From: Kitasatospora sp. SolWspMP-SS2h
GTDB lineage: Bacteria > Actinomycetota > Actinomycetes > Streptomycetales > Streptomycetaceae
Direction: 5' to 3'
Length of the DNA: 64,000 nucleotides
NCBI RefSeq assembly: GCF_003259315.1
Contig: NZ_QLLT01000003.1
Span: 124,001-188,000 of the forward strand
The translations under genes were made by a program, and so were the position numbers. The notes beneath the pieces were generated by a model that had not been told where the DNA came from, did no database searches, and saw only the letters and a list, made by a program, of their open reading frames with translations. Positions 33,853-43,600 of the stretch are shown here, in pieces; positions within the stretch are counted from its first letter, which is position 1; each line of letters starts with the position of its first letter.

Positions 33853-34040
33853 TCCACGGCCCTTTCCTCGAACCCCCCGACCCAACGTGTCGCCCCATTC
33901 TCCCCACCGCCCGCCCGGCCCCGTCGGCAGGGCGGCCACTCGCGCCCGCTCCCGCCCGCTCCCGCCCGTTCGCACCCGTTCGCGCCCGCTCCCGCCCGGG
34001 GGACGTGCCGACGGGACGTCAGGAGACGGGCCGGGAAGGG

Positions 34041-34065
34041 GAATCCTCCGGGCGGTCGGGGGTAG
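34041..34065 (+). promoter_or_regulatory. SigB-like promoter candidate
   Basis: GAAT (34041-34044), 15 bases, then GGGTAG (34060-34065). It matches GNNT-N14-16-GGGTAY except for the last base and lies 52 bases before the small membrane protein start. The block CGGTCGGGGGTAG is shared with the promoter candidate at 54992-55016. Confidence 0.55.
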
Positions 34066-34117
34066 ACGCCCTCCCGGCCCGGCCAGAGGGGCGGGCCGAA
34101 ACGACGACGGAGGCATC

Positions 34118-34342
34118 ATGGGTCTCGGTGGCTGCATCATCCTGCTGGCGGTCGGAGCGATCCTCGCGTTCGGCGTGCACTGGCACCTGGCGGGCGTCAA
34201 TCTCACGGTGGTCGGTGTCGTCCTGATGGTGGCGGGCCTGATCGGTGTCGTGGTGTACGCCCGCGTGCTGGGCCGCCGCCGCTACCTGGGCGGGCGCGGT
34301 GTCGACGAGGTGGTGATCGAGGAGCGCCGCGACGTGCTCTGA
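34118..34342 (+). CDS. Small two-helix membrane protein, DUF6458-like
   Basis: A 74-residue protein with two transmembrane helices (GGCIILLAVGAILAFGV and VVGVVLMVAGLIGVVVYA) and a short basic-acidic cytoplasmic tail. Length and the MGxGGxI-LLAVGAI start match the actinobacterial DUF6458 family, of unknown function. GGAGG lies four bases before ATG 34118. A SigB-like promoter upstream suggests a stress-induced envelope protein. Confidence 0.8.
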   Translation: MGLGGCIILLAVGAILAFGVHWHLAGVNLTVVGVVLMVAGLIGVVVYARVLGRRRYLGGRGVDEVVIEERRDVL

Positions 34343-34467
34343 CGGCCGGGGTGTCCCGGCGGTGCTCCCGGCGATCCGCGCAGCGGCCCATCCGTCCGGC
34401 GGTCCGGTTCCGAATGGGAACGGGGCCCGGTGCGGGGCCGCCGGTGCGGTCGTCGAGGAGGAGCGCG

Positions 34468-35727
34468 GTGGACACGAACGGTGCGGTGGACGTGGCGGTG
34501 GTGGGTGCCGGGGCGGCCGGGCTGGCCTGCGCGCTGGACCTCGCCGCGGCGGGGCGGCGGGTGCGGCTGCTGGAGGCGTCGGACGGGGTCGGCGGGCGGA
34601 TGCGCACCGACCTGCGCGACGGCTTCCGGCTGGACCGCGGCTTCCAGGTGTTCAACACCTCCTACCCGCAGGTGCGCCGCCGCCTGGACCTGCGCCCGCT
34701 GCGGCTGCGCCCGTTCACGCCCGGCTTCCTGCTGGCCGGTCCGGCGGGCCACCGCCGGGTCGCCGATCCGCTGCGCCGACCGGACCTGGCCGGCGACCTG
34801 CTGACCGGCCGGACGGTGCCGCCCCGGGACGCGGCGGCACTGGCCGCGCTGACCGTGCGCGACGCCCTGCTGCCCGCCGCACTCCTGCGCCACGGACGCG
34901 ACGTGCCCGCGGCGGTGGCGCTGCGCGCCGCGGGCGTCTCCCGGACGACCGTCGACGGCGTGCTGCGCCCGTTCCTGTCCGGCGTCTTCCTGGAGGACGG
35001 GCTGGCCACCTCCAGCCGGGTCCTGCACCTGTACTGGCGCAGCCTGGTCCGGGGCACCCTCGCGCTCCCGGCGGCCGGGATCGGGGCGGTGCCGCGGGCG
35101 CTGGCCACCCTGCTGCCCCCGGGGACGCTGGAACTGGACGCCCGGGCGGCGGAGGTGCACCGGGACGGGGTGGTGCTGGCCGACGGCCGGGAGGTCGCGG
35201 CGCGCTGCGTGGTGGTGGCCACCGAGGCGGCGGCGGCCGCGGCGCTGCTGCCCGGCCTGCCGGTGCCGGAGACCCGCTCGGTGACGACCTTCTACCACGT
35301 GGCCGAACGCAGCCCGCTGGCCGAACCGACCCTGCTGGTGGACGCCGCCGGCCGGCTGCTGAACTCGGTGGTGCTGTCGGAGGTGGTCCCCGGCTGCGCG
35401 CCGCGCGGGCTGTCTCTGGTCTCCACCTCGGTGCTCGGCACGACGGCCGAGGAGGGCCCGGTCCGCGCCCGGCTGGCCGAGCTGTACAGCTGCGACACCT
35501 CCGACTGGCACCCCCTGGCCGCGTACCGCATCCCGGGCGCCCTCCCCGCGATGCCCGCCCCGCACCCGCTGACCCGCACCGCCCGGTGGGCCCCGGGCCG
35601 GTACGTGTGCGGCGACCACCGGGCGACCGGCTCGGTCCAGGGCGCCCTGGCCTCCGGCGCCCGGGCGGCCCGCGAGGTGCTGGCCGACCTGGCCACCGGC
35701 CCGGACCGCCGGGGCCCGGGCCGCTGA
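34468..35727 (+). CDS. FAD-dependent oxidoreductase, amine oxidase/protoporphyrinogen oxidase-like
   Basis: A 419-residue flavoprotein. The N-terminal dinucleotide motif is VAVVGAGAAGLACALDLAAA, followed by LLEASDGVGGRMRTD (the GGRxxT motif of flavin amine oxidases) and a C-terminal VCGDHRATGSVQGALASG FAD motif. The substrate is unknown; homologues are annotated as NAD(P)/FAD-dependent oxidoreductases near carotenoid or lipid genes. GTG 34468 is preceded by GAGGAGGAG. It stands 125 bases after the small membrane protein gene. Confidence 0.87.
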   Translation: MDTNGAVDVAVVGAGAAGLACALDLAAAGRRVRLLEASDGVGGRMRTDLRDGFRLDRGFQVFNTSYPQVRRRLDLRPLRLRPFTPGFLLAGPAGHRRVADPLRRPDLAGDLLTGRTVPPRDAAALAALTVRDALLPAALLRHGRDVPAAVALRAAGVSRTTVDGVLRPFLSGVFLEDGLATSSRVLHLYWRSLVRGTLALPAAGIGAVPRALATLLPPGTLELDARAAEVHRDGVVLADGREVAARCVVVATEAAAAAALLPGLPVPETRSVTTFYHVAERSPLAEPTLLVDAAGRLLNSVVLSEVVPGCAPRGLSLVSTSVLGTTAEEGPVRARLAELYSCDTSDWHPLAAYRIPGALPAMPAPHPLTRTARWAPGRYVCGDHRATGSVQGALASGARAAREVLADLATGPDRRGPGR

Positions 35728-35915
35728 CACACCGACTGCCGGGGCTAGGGCGACGGGGCCGGACCGCCGGGGCCGGGGCGACGGCCGCCCGCCGGAACCG
35801 CGCCGGGACCCGCCGCCCCACCGACCGCCCCCGGGACACGGGTGCGAGACCCGCCCGCCCCCACCCGGAACAATCCGCTGGCCCACAGCGGCGCACCGCC
35901 GGTACGTTCCGGCCC

Positions 35916-36278
35916 GTGTGCACCTACGCCTCGGGGCCCGACAAGCTGCACTACGCCTGTGTGCGCTGCCGGATCAGCTTCAAGCGGCCCCACGCCGCCG
36001 CCGGGCACGCCTGCCCGGAGTGCGCCCGGCCGCTGCGCTGCGCCGGCCACGACTTCGCGGCACCACGCCGCCGGGACCGGAGGGCGTGGTCGGTGGTCGC
36101 GGTGGTCCTCGCCGCCGGGCTGCGGTACGAGGGCTTCGAGCCGTGCGGGTGCAGGCGGGAGCCGAAGTTCCGCCCCGGCACCCGCGCCCAGGTGCGCGCC
36201 CGCCGCACCGTCGCCGCCCGAACGGGCGCCCCGCTCGCCGATCTACTCGGCCGGGCCGACCCGCTGCAAGACGCGTAA
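35916..36278 (+). CDS. Small zinc-ribbon hypothetical protein
   Basis: A 120-residue protein. Two Cys-x2-Cys knuckles (YACVRCRISF and ACPECARPL) form a likely zinc ribbon at residues 14-40, followed by a Cys-Gly-Cys (EPCGCRREP) and an Arg-rich C-terminal half. Similar short Streptomyces proteins begin MCTYA and are of unknown function, some misannotated as deoxyxylulose-phosphate synthase. GTG 35916 lacks a ribosome site, so a leaderless message is possible. The coding end, Gly-Arg-Ala-Asp-Pro-Leu-Gln-Asp, is duplicated 112 bases downstream. Confidence 0.7.
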   Translation: MCTYASGPDKLHYACVRCRISFKRPHAAAGHACPECARPLRCAGHDFAAPRRRDRRAWSVVAVVLAAGLRYEGFEPCGCRREPKFRPGTRAQVRARRTVAARTGAPLADLLGRADPLQDA

Positions 36279-36397
36279 CTCCCCCGACCGGGCGCCCCGC
36301 GCACCCCCGACCGGGCACCCCGCGCACCCCCGACCGGGCACCCCGCGCACCGACCTGCCCGGCCGGGCCGACCCGCTGCAAGACCCGTCACTCCCCC
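36248..36397. repeat. 38-bp direct repeat flanking a 23-bp tandem array
   Basis: The segments 36248-36285 and 36360-36397 match at 36 of 38 bases and include the zinc-ribbon gene's last codons and stop; the second copy has lost the stop. Between them a 23-bp unit beginning CCCCCGACCGGGC repeats three times (36281-36303, 36304-36326, 36327-36349), with one base difference in the first. This fills the gap before the ABC gene. Confidence 0.9.
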
Positions 36398-36451
36398 GCC
36401 CCCGGCCCCCGCGGGCATGGTCCGGCCGATTGTGGTTACCCGCCAGTAGTG

Positions 36452-37147
36452 ATGGTGCATGGGGAAGCCGTGACGGCTCGGGGAATCAGTGTGCGGGGCC
36501 CTCGCGGGCCGGTGTTCGAGAACGTGGACGTGACGGTGCCCGCCGGCGGGCTGCTGGTGGTGCACGGCCCGGCCGGGTCGGGGCGGACCAGCGTGCTGCT
36601 GGCGCTGGCCGGCCGGATGCGGTTGGGCACGGGCGCGCTGCGGGTGGGCCGCCACCGGGCGCCGGGGGCGGGGGCCGGGCGGGTGCGGCGGGCGGTCGCG
36701 GTGGCCCGGGCGGACGGCGCGGTCGCCGCCGAGGGCCGGTTGCGGGTGCGTGAGCTGGTCGCCGAACGCTGCTGGCTGGAGAAGGGGCTGACCCGGCGGC
36801 AGGTGGTCGAGGCTGCCCGGCTGCTGGGCCTGCACCTGCGCGGCGCGACCCTGGTGGAGGACCTCCCGCCGCTGGAGGCGCTGCTGCTGGACGTGGCGCT
36901 CGCGCTCGCGGCCCGCCCGCCCGTGCTGGTCGTGGACGCCGTGGACCGCGACGGCCCGGACGGCGACCGCGCGCTCGCCTGGCGGGCGCTGGCGACGGTG
37001 GCGGCCACCGGCTGCACCGTGCTGGCCGCCGCCGCCCAACCGCCCTCGCCGCCGCCCCCGGGCACCGTCCTGCTGGCCCTGCCGCACCGGGCCGACCCGG
37101 ACGCCCCCGCCGCCGCCCCCGCGTCCGGTCGGGGGGTGGCCGCGTGA
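36452..37147 (+). CDS. Degenerate ABC transporter ATP-binding protein
   Basis: A 231-residue ABC-type protein. The Walker A reads GPAGSGRTS with Arg45 replacing the usual Lys. The LSGGQ signature region is LPPLEAL, and Walker B VLVVDAVD lacks the catalytic Glu. ATP binding may remain but normal hydrolysis is doubtful. Its stop overlaps the next start by four bases, so it is made with the YhgE/Pip permease. Homologous pairs with similarly worn ATPases occur in other Streptomyces, as I recall. ATG 36452 is chosen; GTG 36449 is equivalent. Confidence 0.8.
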   Translation: MVHGEAVTARGISVRGPRGPVFENVDVTVPAGGLLVVHGPAGSGRTSVLLALAGRMRLGTGALRVGRHRAPGAGAGRVRRAVAVARADGAVAAEGRLRVRELVAERCWLEKGLTRRQVVEAARLLGLHLRGATLVEDLPPLEALLLDVALALAARPPVLVVDAVDRDGPDGDRALAWRALATVAATGCTVLAAAAQPPSPPPPGTVLLALPHRADPDAPAAAPASGRGVAA

Positions 37148-39087
37148 CCGCCGTCCGGCTCGCCTGGCTCGAACTGCGCCGCTTCCGCGGCCCGCTGCGC
37201 CGGCTGGTGCCGCTGCTGCTGTGCCTGATCCCGCTGCTGTACGGGGCGATGTACCTGTGGGCGAACTGGGACCCGTACGGGAAGACCGACCGGATTCCGG
37301 TGGCCGTGGTGGACCTGGACCGGCCCGCCGTCGCCGAGGGGGGCCGGCCGGTGGACGCCGGGGCGCAGCTGGTGGAGCAGTTGAAGGCGTCCGGCACCTT
37401 CGGCTGGCAGTTCGTCGACGCGGGGACGGCCGACGCCGGGCTGCGCGGGGGCCGGTACGCGTTCACGGTCGAGATCCCGGCGGACTTCAGCGCCCGGCTG
37501 GCGACCGCCACCGACGCGCAGCCGCAGCAGGGCGGCATCCTGCTGCGGCTGAACGACGCGAACAACTACATCGCGGGCGTGATGACCGAGGTGGTGCAGT
37601 CCAAGCTCCAGGCCCAGGTCGACTCGGCGGTGCACGAGGCGTACGTCCGCGCGGTCTACGGCGAACTGACGGACTTCCGCAAGGAGTTGGCGGTGGCCTC
37701 GGAGGGCGCCCAGCAGCTGGTCGGGGCGACCGGGACGGCGCAGCAGGGCAGTGCGGCGCTCGCCACGGCGGCCGTCGGGCTGCACGCGGGCACCGAGCGG
37801 ATCGGCGCCGGGGCGCAGCAGATCAGCCAGGCCGTCGGGCAGGTCGACCACGCCGCCGAGGCGCTGACCGAGGCGGCGGCCGACCGGCTGCCGCGGGCCG
37901 CCGCCCAGTTGGTGACGGCCGCCTCGGTGGCCGCCGAGGGGCTGCACACCCTGCACACCGGCACCTCGCAGGTCCGCGCGGGCGCCGACACCGCCCTCGC
38001 CGATCTGCGCCAACTGGCCACCGGTCATCCGGAGTTGGCCCAGGACGCGGTGTTCGCCCGGGCGCTGCGCGACGCCGAGCAGGCGGACGCCACCGCCGCG
38101 GGGATCGACGACCGGGCGGCGGCGGCCGACACCGGCGCGCAGCAGAACCTGGCCGCCGCCCGCGACCTCCAGCGCACCGCGACCGCCGTGCAGCAGAACG
38201 CCGCCGCGCTGAACAGCCCGCTGCGGCTGCTGGACAGCGGCACCGCCGAGGTCGCCGCGGGGACGTCGACGGTGGCCGGCGGCCTGGACGCGCTGCGGGC
38301 GGGCGCGGACGCCGCGAAGTCCGCCGCCGACCAGGCGCACGACGGCGCGACCCGGCTGGCGGGCACCGTGGACGACGGGCTGCACCGCATCCCGGAGCTG
38401 TCCGACCAGCAGATCGCGGGCGCCGCCCAGGTGCTGGGCACACCGGCCCGGATCGACCGGACCAACCTGCACCCGGCGGGCGTGTACGGGCGCGGGATGG
38501 CCCCGTTCTTCTTCGGCATCGCGCTCTGGGTGTTCGGCCTGTTCGCGTACCTGCTGCTGCGGCCGGTCAACCGCCGGGCGCTGGCCGGGCGGGCCCGGTC
38601 GGCGACGGTGGCCGCCGCCGGGTGGCTGCCCGCCGCGCTGCTGGGCGCGGTGGCCGCGCTGGTGCTGTACGCGGTGGTGGACCTGGGGCTGGGGCTGGAC
38701 CCGGCGCACCCGTGGGCCACCGTCGCGCTGCTGGTGCTGGGCGCGGCCTCGTTCGTGGCGGTCGACCACTTCCTGCGGACCTGGCTGGGGGTGGCGGGGG
38801 ACGTGCTGTCGCTGGTGCTGCTGGTCCTCCAGCTGACCGCGGCCGGCGGCCTGTACCCGATGCCCACCACCCCGGCGTTCTTCCAGGCCGTGCACCCGCT
38901 GCTGCCGATGACGTACCTGATCGACGGGCTGCGGGTCACCGTCTCCGGTGGCCAGGCCGCCCACCTGCTGCGGGACGGGATCGTGCTGGCGGGCTTCGGC
39001 GCCGTGTTCCTGGCCCTCACCGCGCTGGCGGTGCGCCGGCAGCGGGTGTGGACGGTGGCCCGCCTGCACCCGGACATCGAGCTGTGA
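37144..39087 (+). CDS. YhgE/Pip family ABC-2 type membrane protein
   Basis: A 647-residue protein. An N-terminal helix (RLVPLLLCLIPLLYGAMYLW) is followed by a large extracytoplasmic region (residues ~40-450) starting with the typical IPVAVVDLDRPA and rich in Ala/Gln/Gly coiled-coil-like repeats. Five C-terminal helices include FFFGIALWVFGLFAYLLLR and the ABC-2 signature region PLLPMTYLIDGLRVTVSGG. YhgE/Pip proteins (phage infection protein type) export unknown molecules and in some firmicutes relate to type VII secretion. GTG 37144 overlaps the ATPase stop (GTGA), so the two work together. Confidence 0.88.
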   Translation: MTAVRLAWLELRRFRGPLRRLVPLLLCLIPLLYGAMYLWANWDPYGKTDRIPVAVVDLDRPAVAEGGRPVDAGAQLVEQLKASGTFGWQFVDAGTADAGLRGGRYAFTVEIPADFSARLATATDAQPQQGGILLRLNDANNYIAGVMTEVVQSKLQAQVDSAVHEAYVRAVYGELTDFRKELAVASEGAQQLVGATGTAQQGSAALATAAVGLHAGTERIGAGAQQISQAVGQVDHAAEALTEAAADRLPRAAAQLVTAASVAAEGLHTLHTGTSQVRAGADTALADLRQLATGHPELAQDAVFARALRDAEQADATAAGIDDRAAAADTGAQQNLAAARDLQRTATAVQQNAAALNSPLRLLDSGTAEVAAGTSTVAGGLDALRAGADAAKSAADQAHDGATRLAGTVDDGLHRIPELSDQQIAGAAQVLGTPARIDRTNLHPAGVYGRGMAPFFFGIALWVFGLFAYLLLRPVNRRALAGRARSATVAAAGWLPAALLGAVAALVLYAVVDLGLGLDPAHPWATVALLVLGAASFVAVDHFLRTWLGVAGDVLSLVLLVLQLTAAGGLYPMPTTPAFFQAVHPLLPMTYLIDGLRVTVSGGQAAHLLRDGIVLAGFGAVFLALTALAVRRQRVWTVARLHPDIEL

Positions 39088-39193
39088 GCGCCCGGCCGGT
39101 CCGGAGCGGACGGGCCGTCGTCCTCCTGGCCGGCGGCCCCGGTTGACGGGAGTCGTCGACAGGCGGTCCGCCGAGCCCGCCGCACCCGCGCCG

Positions 39194-39224
39194 CGGGCCG
39201 CCCCCGGAGACCGGGGGCGGCCCG
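39194..39224. terminator. 14-bp terminator hairpin after the YhgE operon
   Basis: CGGGCCGCCCCCGG (39194-39207) and CCGGGGGCGGCCCG (39211-39224) pair perfectly around a 3-base loop. It lies between convergent genes and can serve both. Confidence 0.85.
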
Positions 39225-39289
39225 TCCGCGTTGCCCGCCCGACAGCAACGGCAGGCCGGGACTGGTCGGTGTGTCGGCGTGGACGGGTG

Positions 39290-39532
39290 TCAGTGGGCCC
39301 GGCCGGAGAACCGCCCGACGGCGGGACGGCGTGGCTCGGGCGGGACGGACGGAGCGAGCAGGACCGGCTGCGCGATCGGCTGCGAGCCCGGTTCGAGGAA
39401 CAGGGAGGCGGTGACCGGCGCCGGCCGTTCTCCGTCCCGGAGGCGGAGCGGCGGGTGGGCGGCGGTCTCGGAGAAGGGCTGCCACAGCGGGTGGCGGTCG
39501 GTGTCCATGCCCTGGGTCTGACCGGCCGTCAC
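39290..39532 (-). CDS. Small hypothetical protein
   Basis: An 80-residue protein I do not recognise. Support comes from codon use with almost all third positions G or C and a GGAGG nine bases before GTG 39532. The sequence is Pro-rich, with DTDRHPLWQPFSETAAHPPL and LFLEPGSQPIAQPVLL. There is no signal peptide or membrane segment. ATG 39508 is an alternative start. It follows the STAS/RsbW-like genes on the same strand, 50 bases after the latter, and might be cotranscribed. Confidence 0.5.
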   Translation of the reverse strand: MTAGQTQGMDTDRHPLWQPFSETAAHPPLRLRDGERPAPVTASLFLEPGSQPIAQPVLLAPSVPPEPRRPAVGRFSGRAH

Positions 39533-39582
39533 CGATCGAATCCTCCGATTTTCCCGCGGCCCGCGGGATTCCACCGGACGGG

Positions 39583-40011
39583 CTACAGGGCGAAGGTGAC
39601 CCGGATCCGCTTGCCGCCGGCCGGCAGCGGGTCGACCCGGCAGGTCGCGGCGAGCGCCTGGACGATGGCCCAGCCGCGGCCCCCCGCGGTGGCGGGGTCG
39701 CGGTCGTGCAGCGGTTGGGCGACGGGCGGGCGGTCGTCGCCGTCCTCGACGTCGACGACCAGTTCGGTCCCGCCGGGCCCGAGGCGGGCGTCGAAGCAGG
39801 TCAGGCCGCCGCCGTGGTGCAGGGCGTTGGCGACGAGTTCGGTCACCGCGAGCTGGGCGTCGGCCAGCACCCGGCCGCCGGGGTGCCCGGCGGACTCCAG
39901 CAGTCGGGCGAGGACCGCGCGGGCCTGACCCGCGGTCCGCACGGGCGCCGACGGCCGTTCTCCCGGGACGGCGGCCTCCGGGGACGGCGGCCGGGCGTCG
40001 TCGTGGGGCAT
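39583..40011 (-). CDS. RsbW/SpoIIAB-like ATP-binding anti-sigma factor
   Basis: A 142-residue GHKL ATPase of the HATPase_c_2 type. The N-box is AVTELVANALHHGGG, the DVEDGDDR segment fits the G1 region, and GGRGWAIVQALA is the glycine-rich lid. In partner switching such a protein phosphorylates a STAS antagonist on Ser and otherwise sequesters a sigma factor. The first ~30 residues are a variable Pro-rich extension. ATG 40011 is chosen. It lies 128 bases downstream of a STAS gene on the same strand, the expected partner. Confidence 0.88.
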   Translation of the reverse strand: MPHDDARPPSPEAAVPGERPSAPVRTAGQARAVLARLLESAGHPGGRVLADAQLAVTELVANALHHGGGLTCFDARLGPGGTELVVDVEDGDDRPPVAQPLHDRDPATAGGRGWAIVQALAATCRVDPLPAGGKRIRVTFAL

Positions 40012-40139
40012 GAACGACCTCGAATCGTCTACGGCACCGTACGTGCCGGCCGGCGAGGCCGGACGGAGAGGAGGGATCCAGTGGGATCGGAGTGCTTGTG
40101 CCCCGGAGGGGACGGATGATGCGGGACGGTGCACCCGCG

Positions 40140-40529
40140 TCACCCGGCTTCGGTTCCGTGCGGGCGGCGGCGCAGCAGTGCGGCGGCGGCTGCCTCCCTG
40201 GCCTGCGGCAGGCTCTCGGCGACGGTGAAGTAGCCGTCGGTCGAGGTGATCTCCAGCAGGCGCCGGACCACGGGCGCGAGCGGGCCGAGCAGGACGAGCA
40301 CCCCGCCCGCGGCCTCCGTCCGCTGCTGGGTCAGCACCAGGGTCCGCAGCGCGGAGGAGTCGGCGAAGGTGACCGCCGAGACGTCCAGGACGAGTGCGCC
40401 GGTGCTACGGGTGACGGCGGCGTCCACCGCCTCGGCGAGTTCGCGTTCGCTGTCGTGGTCGAGATCGCCGCTCAGGTGCAGCACCGTGGGTTCGGGCGGC
40501 CCTGGGGTGTGGTCGGTCATGTCGGCCAT
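40140..40529 (-). CDS. STAS-domain anti-anti-sigma factor
   Basis: A 129-residue STAS protein. LHLSGDLDHDSERELAEAV is the typical N-terminal strand-helix, and the phosphoacceptor loop is VTFADSSALRTLVL with the Ser expected to be phosphorylated by an RsbW-type kinase. The C-terminus ends in an Arg/Ala tail. ATG 40529 and ATG 40520 are both possible. It is followed by the RsbW-like gene, and is divergent from the 1393-residue signalling protein, which carries a phosphatase that could act on it. Confidence 0.88.
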   Translation of the reverse strand: MADMTDHTPGPPEPTVLHLSGDLDHDSERELAEAVDAAVTRSTGALVLDVSAVTFADSSALRTLVLTQQRTEAAGGVLVLLGPLAPVVRRLLEITSTDGYFTVAESLPQAREAAAAALLRRRPHGTEAG

Positions 40530-40696
40530 GCTAGGCCCTGCCGTTCGGGGCCCGGGGGCCGCCCGTCGGACCGGCCCCGGGGGCCGGGGTTGCCCGGCCC
40601 GGGAGCGGGCAGCCGGAGGAGCAACGGGCGCGGACCCGGCACAATGCAGGCTGGTGGCGCCGCGTCCGGCGCCGCCGGGCCGGAAGGAGGAACCCG

Positions 40697-43600
40697 GTGA
40701 CGCGGGAGCGGGCTCAGGGGGTGTTCGGCGCCGACCCGGCGGTGGGTGCCGACCTGGCGCGGGTCGACTGGTCGGCCACGCCGCTGGGCGACCCGGCGGA
40801 CTGGCCGCAGAGCCTGCGCTCGGCGGTGGACACGATGCTGTCCTCGCGCTTCTCCATGTGGATGGGGTGGGGCCCGGACCTGACGTTCTTCTGCAACGGC
40901 GCGTACCGGCGCGACACGCTGGCCGACAAGTACCCGTGGGCGCTGGGCCGCCCGTTCCGCGAGGTGTGGGCGGAGGTCTGGGAGGACGCCAGGCCCCGGA
41001 TCGAGCACGTGCTGACCGAGGGCGAGGCGACCTGGGACGAGGCGCTGCCGCTGCGGCTGCGGCGCTCCGGCTACCCCGAGGAGAGCTACCACACCTTCTC
41101 CTACAGCCCGCTGCGCGACGAGGCCGACGCGGTGGTCGGCGTGCTGTGCGTGGTCAGCGAGGACACCCAGCGGGTGGTCGCGGAGCGCCGGATGGCGACG
41201 CTGCGCGACCTGGGCTCCGACCCGGGGGCGGTGCGCACCGAGGGCGAGTTCCTGGCGTTCAGCGCCGAGCAGCTCGCCCGCAACCCGTACGACCTGCCCT
41301 TCACCCTGACCTACCTGTTCGACGACCGGGGCGGCGCCGAGCTGGCCGCCTCCTCCGGCGTGCCCGCGGGCCACCCGGCCGCGCCGGCCCGGACCGGGCC
41401 CGGGGAGCCGGGCCCGTGGCCGGCCGCGGCGGTCCGCCGGGGCGGGGCGGTGTCGGTCCCGCTGACCGGCGGGCCGTTCGCCGAGCTGCCGCGCGGGGCG
41501 TGGGAGGAGCCGCCCCGGGAGGCCCGGCTGGTGCCGTTGAGCGGCCCGGGCGGCGAGCCGAGCGGTTTCCTGGTCGTCGGCCTCAACCGGTACCGCCCGG
41601 CGGACGACGCCTACCTGGACTTCGTCGACCTGGTCGCGGGCCGGCTGGCGGTCGGGATCACCAGCGCCCGCAACCACGAGGCGCAGCAGCGGCGCGCGGA
41701 GCAGCTGGCCGAGCTGGACCGGGCGAAGACCGCGTTCTTCTCCAACATCAGCCACGAGTTCCGCACCCCGCTGACGCTGATCTCCGGGCCGGTCGAGGGC
41801 CTGCGGCAGCGCCTCGCGGACGCCGACCCGGACGTCCAGGAGGACCTGGAGACGGTCCACCGCAACACGCTGCGGCTGAGCCGCCTGGTCAACACGCTGC
41901 TGGACTTCTCCCGGATCGAGGCGGGCCGGATGCGGGCCCGCCCGGAGCCGGTCGACCTGGCCCGGGTCACCGCCGAGCTGGCCGCCGTGTTCCGCTCGGC
42001 CGCGCAGCGCGCCGGGCTGGTCCTGGAGGTCGACTGCGCGCCGCTGAGCGCTCCGGTGCCGGTGGACCCGGAGCTGTGGGAGAAGGTCGTCTTCAACCTG
42101 CTGAGCAACGCCCTGAAGTTCACTTTCGAGGGAACGGTCCGGGTCCGGGTGCGCGAGCGGGACGGACGGGCCCTGGTCACCGTCGAGGACACCGGGGTGG
42201 GCGTCCCGGCCGCGGAACTGCCGCGCCTGTTCGACCGCTTCCACCGGGTCGAGAACAGCCGGGCCCGCTCGCACGAGGGCAGCGGCATCGGCCTGGCCCT
42301 GGTCAAGGAGCTGGTCGAGCTGCACGGCGGGACGATCACCGTCGACTCCGTGCCGGACCGCGGCACCTCCTTCACCGTCAGCCTGCCGCTGGCGGACTCC
42401 GGTGCCCCGGCCGCCCAGGACGGCCCGGACGACCCGGACGGCACCGCCCGCCCGGGCGCCGAGGCGTTCGTCCAGGAGGCCCTGCGCTGGGAGCACCGCC
42501 CCTCCCCCGGGCCCGCCGGGCCGCAGCCGGACACCGGGGCGCCCACCGACGGGCCTCCGGCGCCGGACGGCCCGACGCAGGACGGCCTGACGCAGGACGG
42601 CCCGACGCAGGACGGCGCGGGGACGGACGCCGGTGCGCCCGCGCACGTCCTGGTCGTCGACGACAACGCCGACATGCGCGACTACCTCAGCCGCATCCTG
42701 CGCGGCGCGGGCCACCGGGTCACCGCGGTCGCCGACGGCGACCGGGCGCTGGCCGCCGTCCGCACCGCCGCCCCCGAGCTGGTGATCAGCGACGTGATGA
42801 TGCCCGGCACGGACGGCCTGCGGCTGGTCGCGGCGCTGCGCGCCGACCGGCGCACCGCCGCCCTGCCGGTGCTGCTGCTGTCGGCCCGGGCCGGGCGGGA
42901 GGACGCCATCGACGGCTTCGAGTCGGGGGCCGACGACTACCTGGTCAAGCCCTTCGCCGCGACCGACCTGCTGGCCCGGGTGCGCGCCGCGCTGCGGCTG
43001 GCGCGGCTGCGCGACCAGCACACCCGCTGGCAGGACGCCCTGGTCGACTCGCTCCAGGACGCGTTCTTCGTCTGCGACGAGGACGGCGCCGTCCTCCAGG
43101 TCAACCAGGCGTTCACCGACATCCTCGGCTACGGCCCCGAGGGGCTGCCCTACCCGGCGCCGCACCCGTGGTGGGCGGACCCCGCCACCGATCCGGACGC
43201 CCACCGGCAGGCCGCCGACGCCCTGGCCCGGGCGACCGCCGACGGCCGCGGCAGCTCCACCGCCCCCGTCACCCACCGGGACGGCCACCGGATCTGGACG
43301 CACTCCACCTTCAGCCGCGTCCCGGACCCGGCGACCGGCCGCACCGTCACCGTCGGCACCTTCCGGGACGTCACCGCCGAGTACTACGCCATCCAGCGCG
43401 AGAGCGCCCTGGCCCTGCTCGCCGACTGCCTGAGCCGGGCCACCGGCGCCGAGGAGTCGCTCGCCTGCGCCCTGGCGGAGATGCGCGGACTGTGGCGCGC
43501 CCGCCGGGTGGTGGCGGTCCACTTCGACCGCGCCGGGGCCGCGCCCCGGCTCACCGCCGCCGGGCCCTGCCCGGACTGGCCGGATCTGCCGGAGGAGCAC

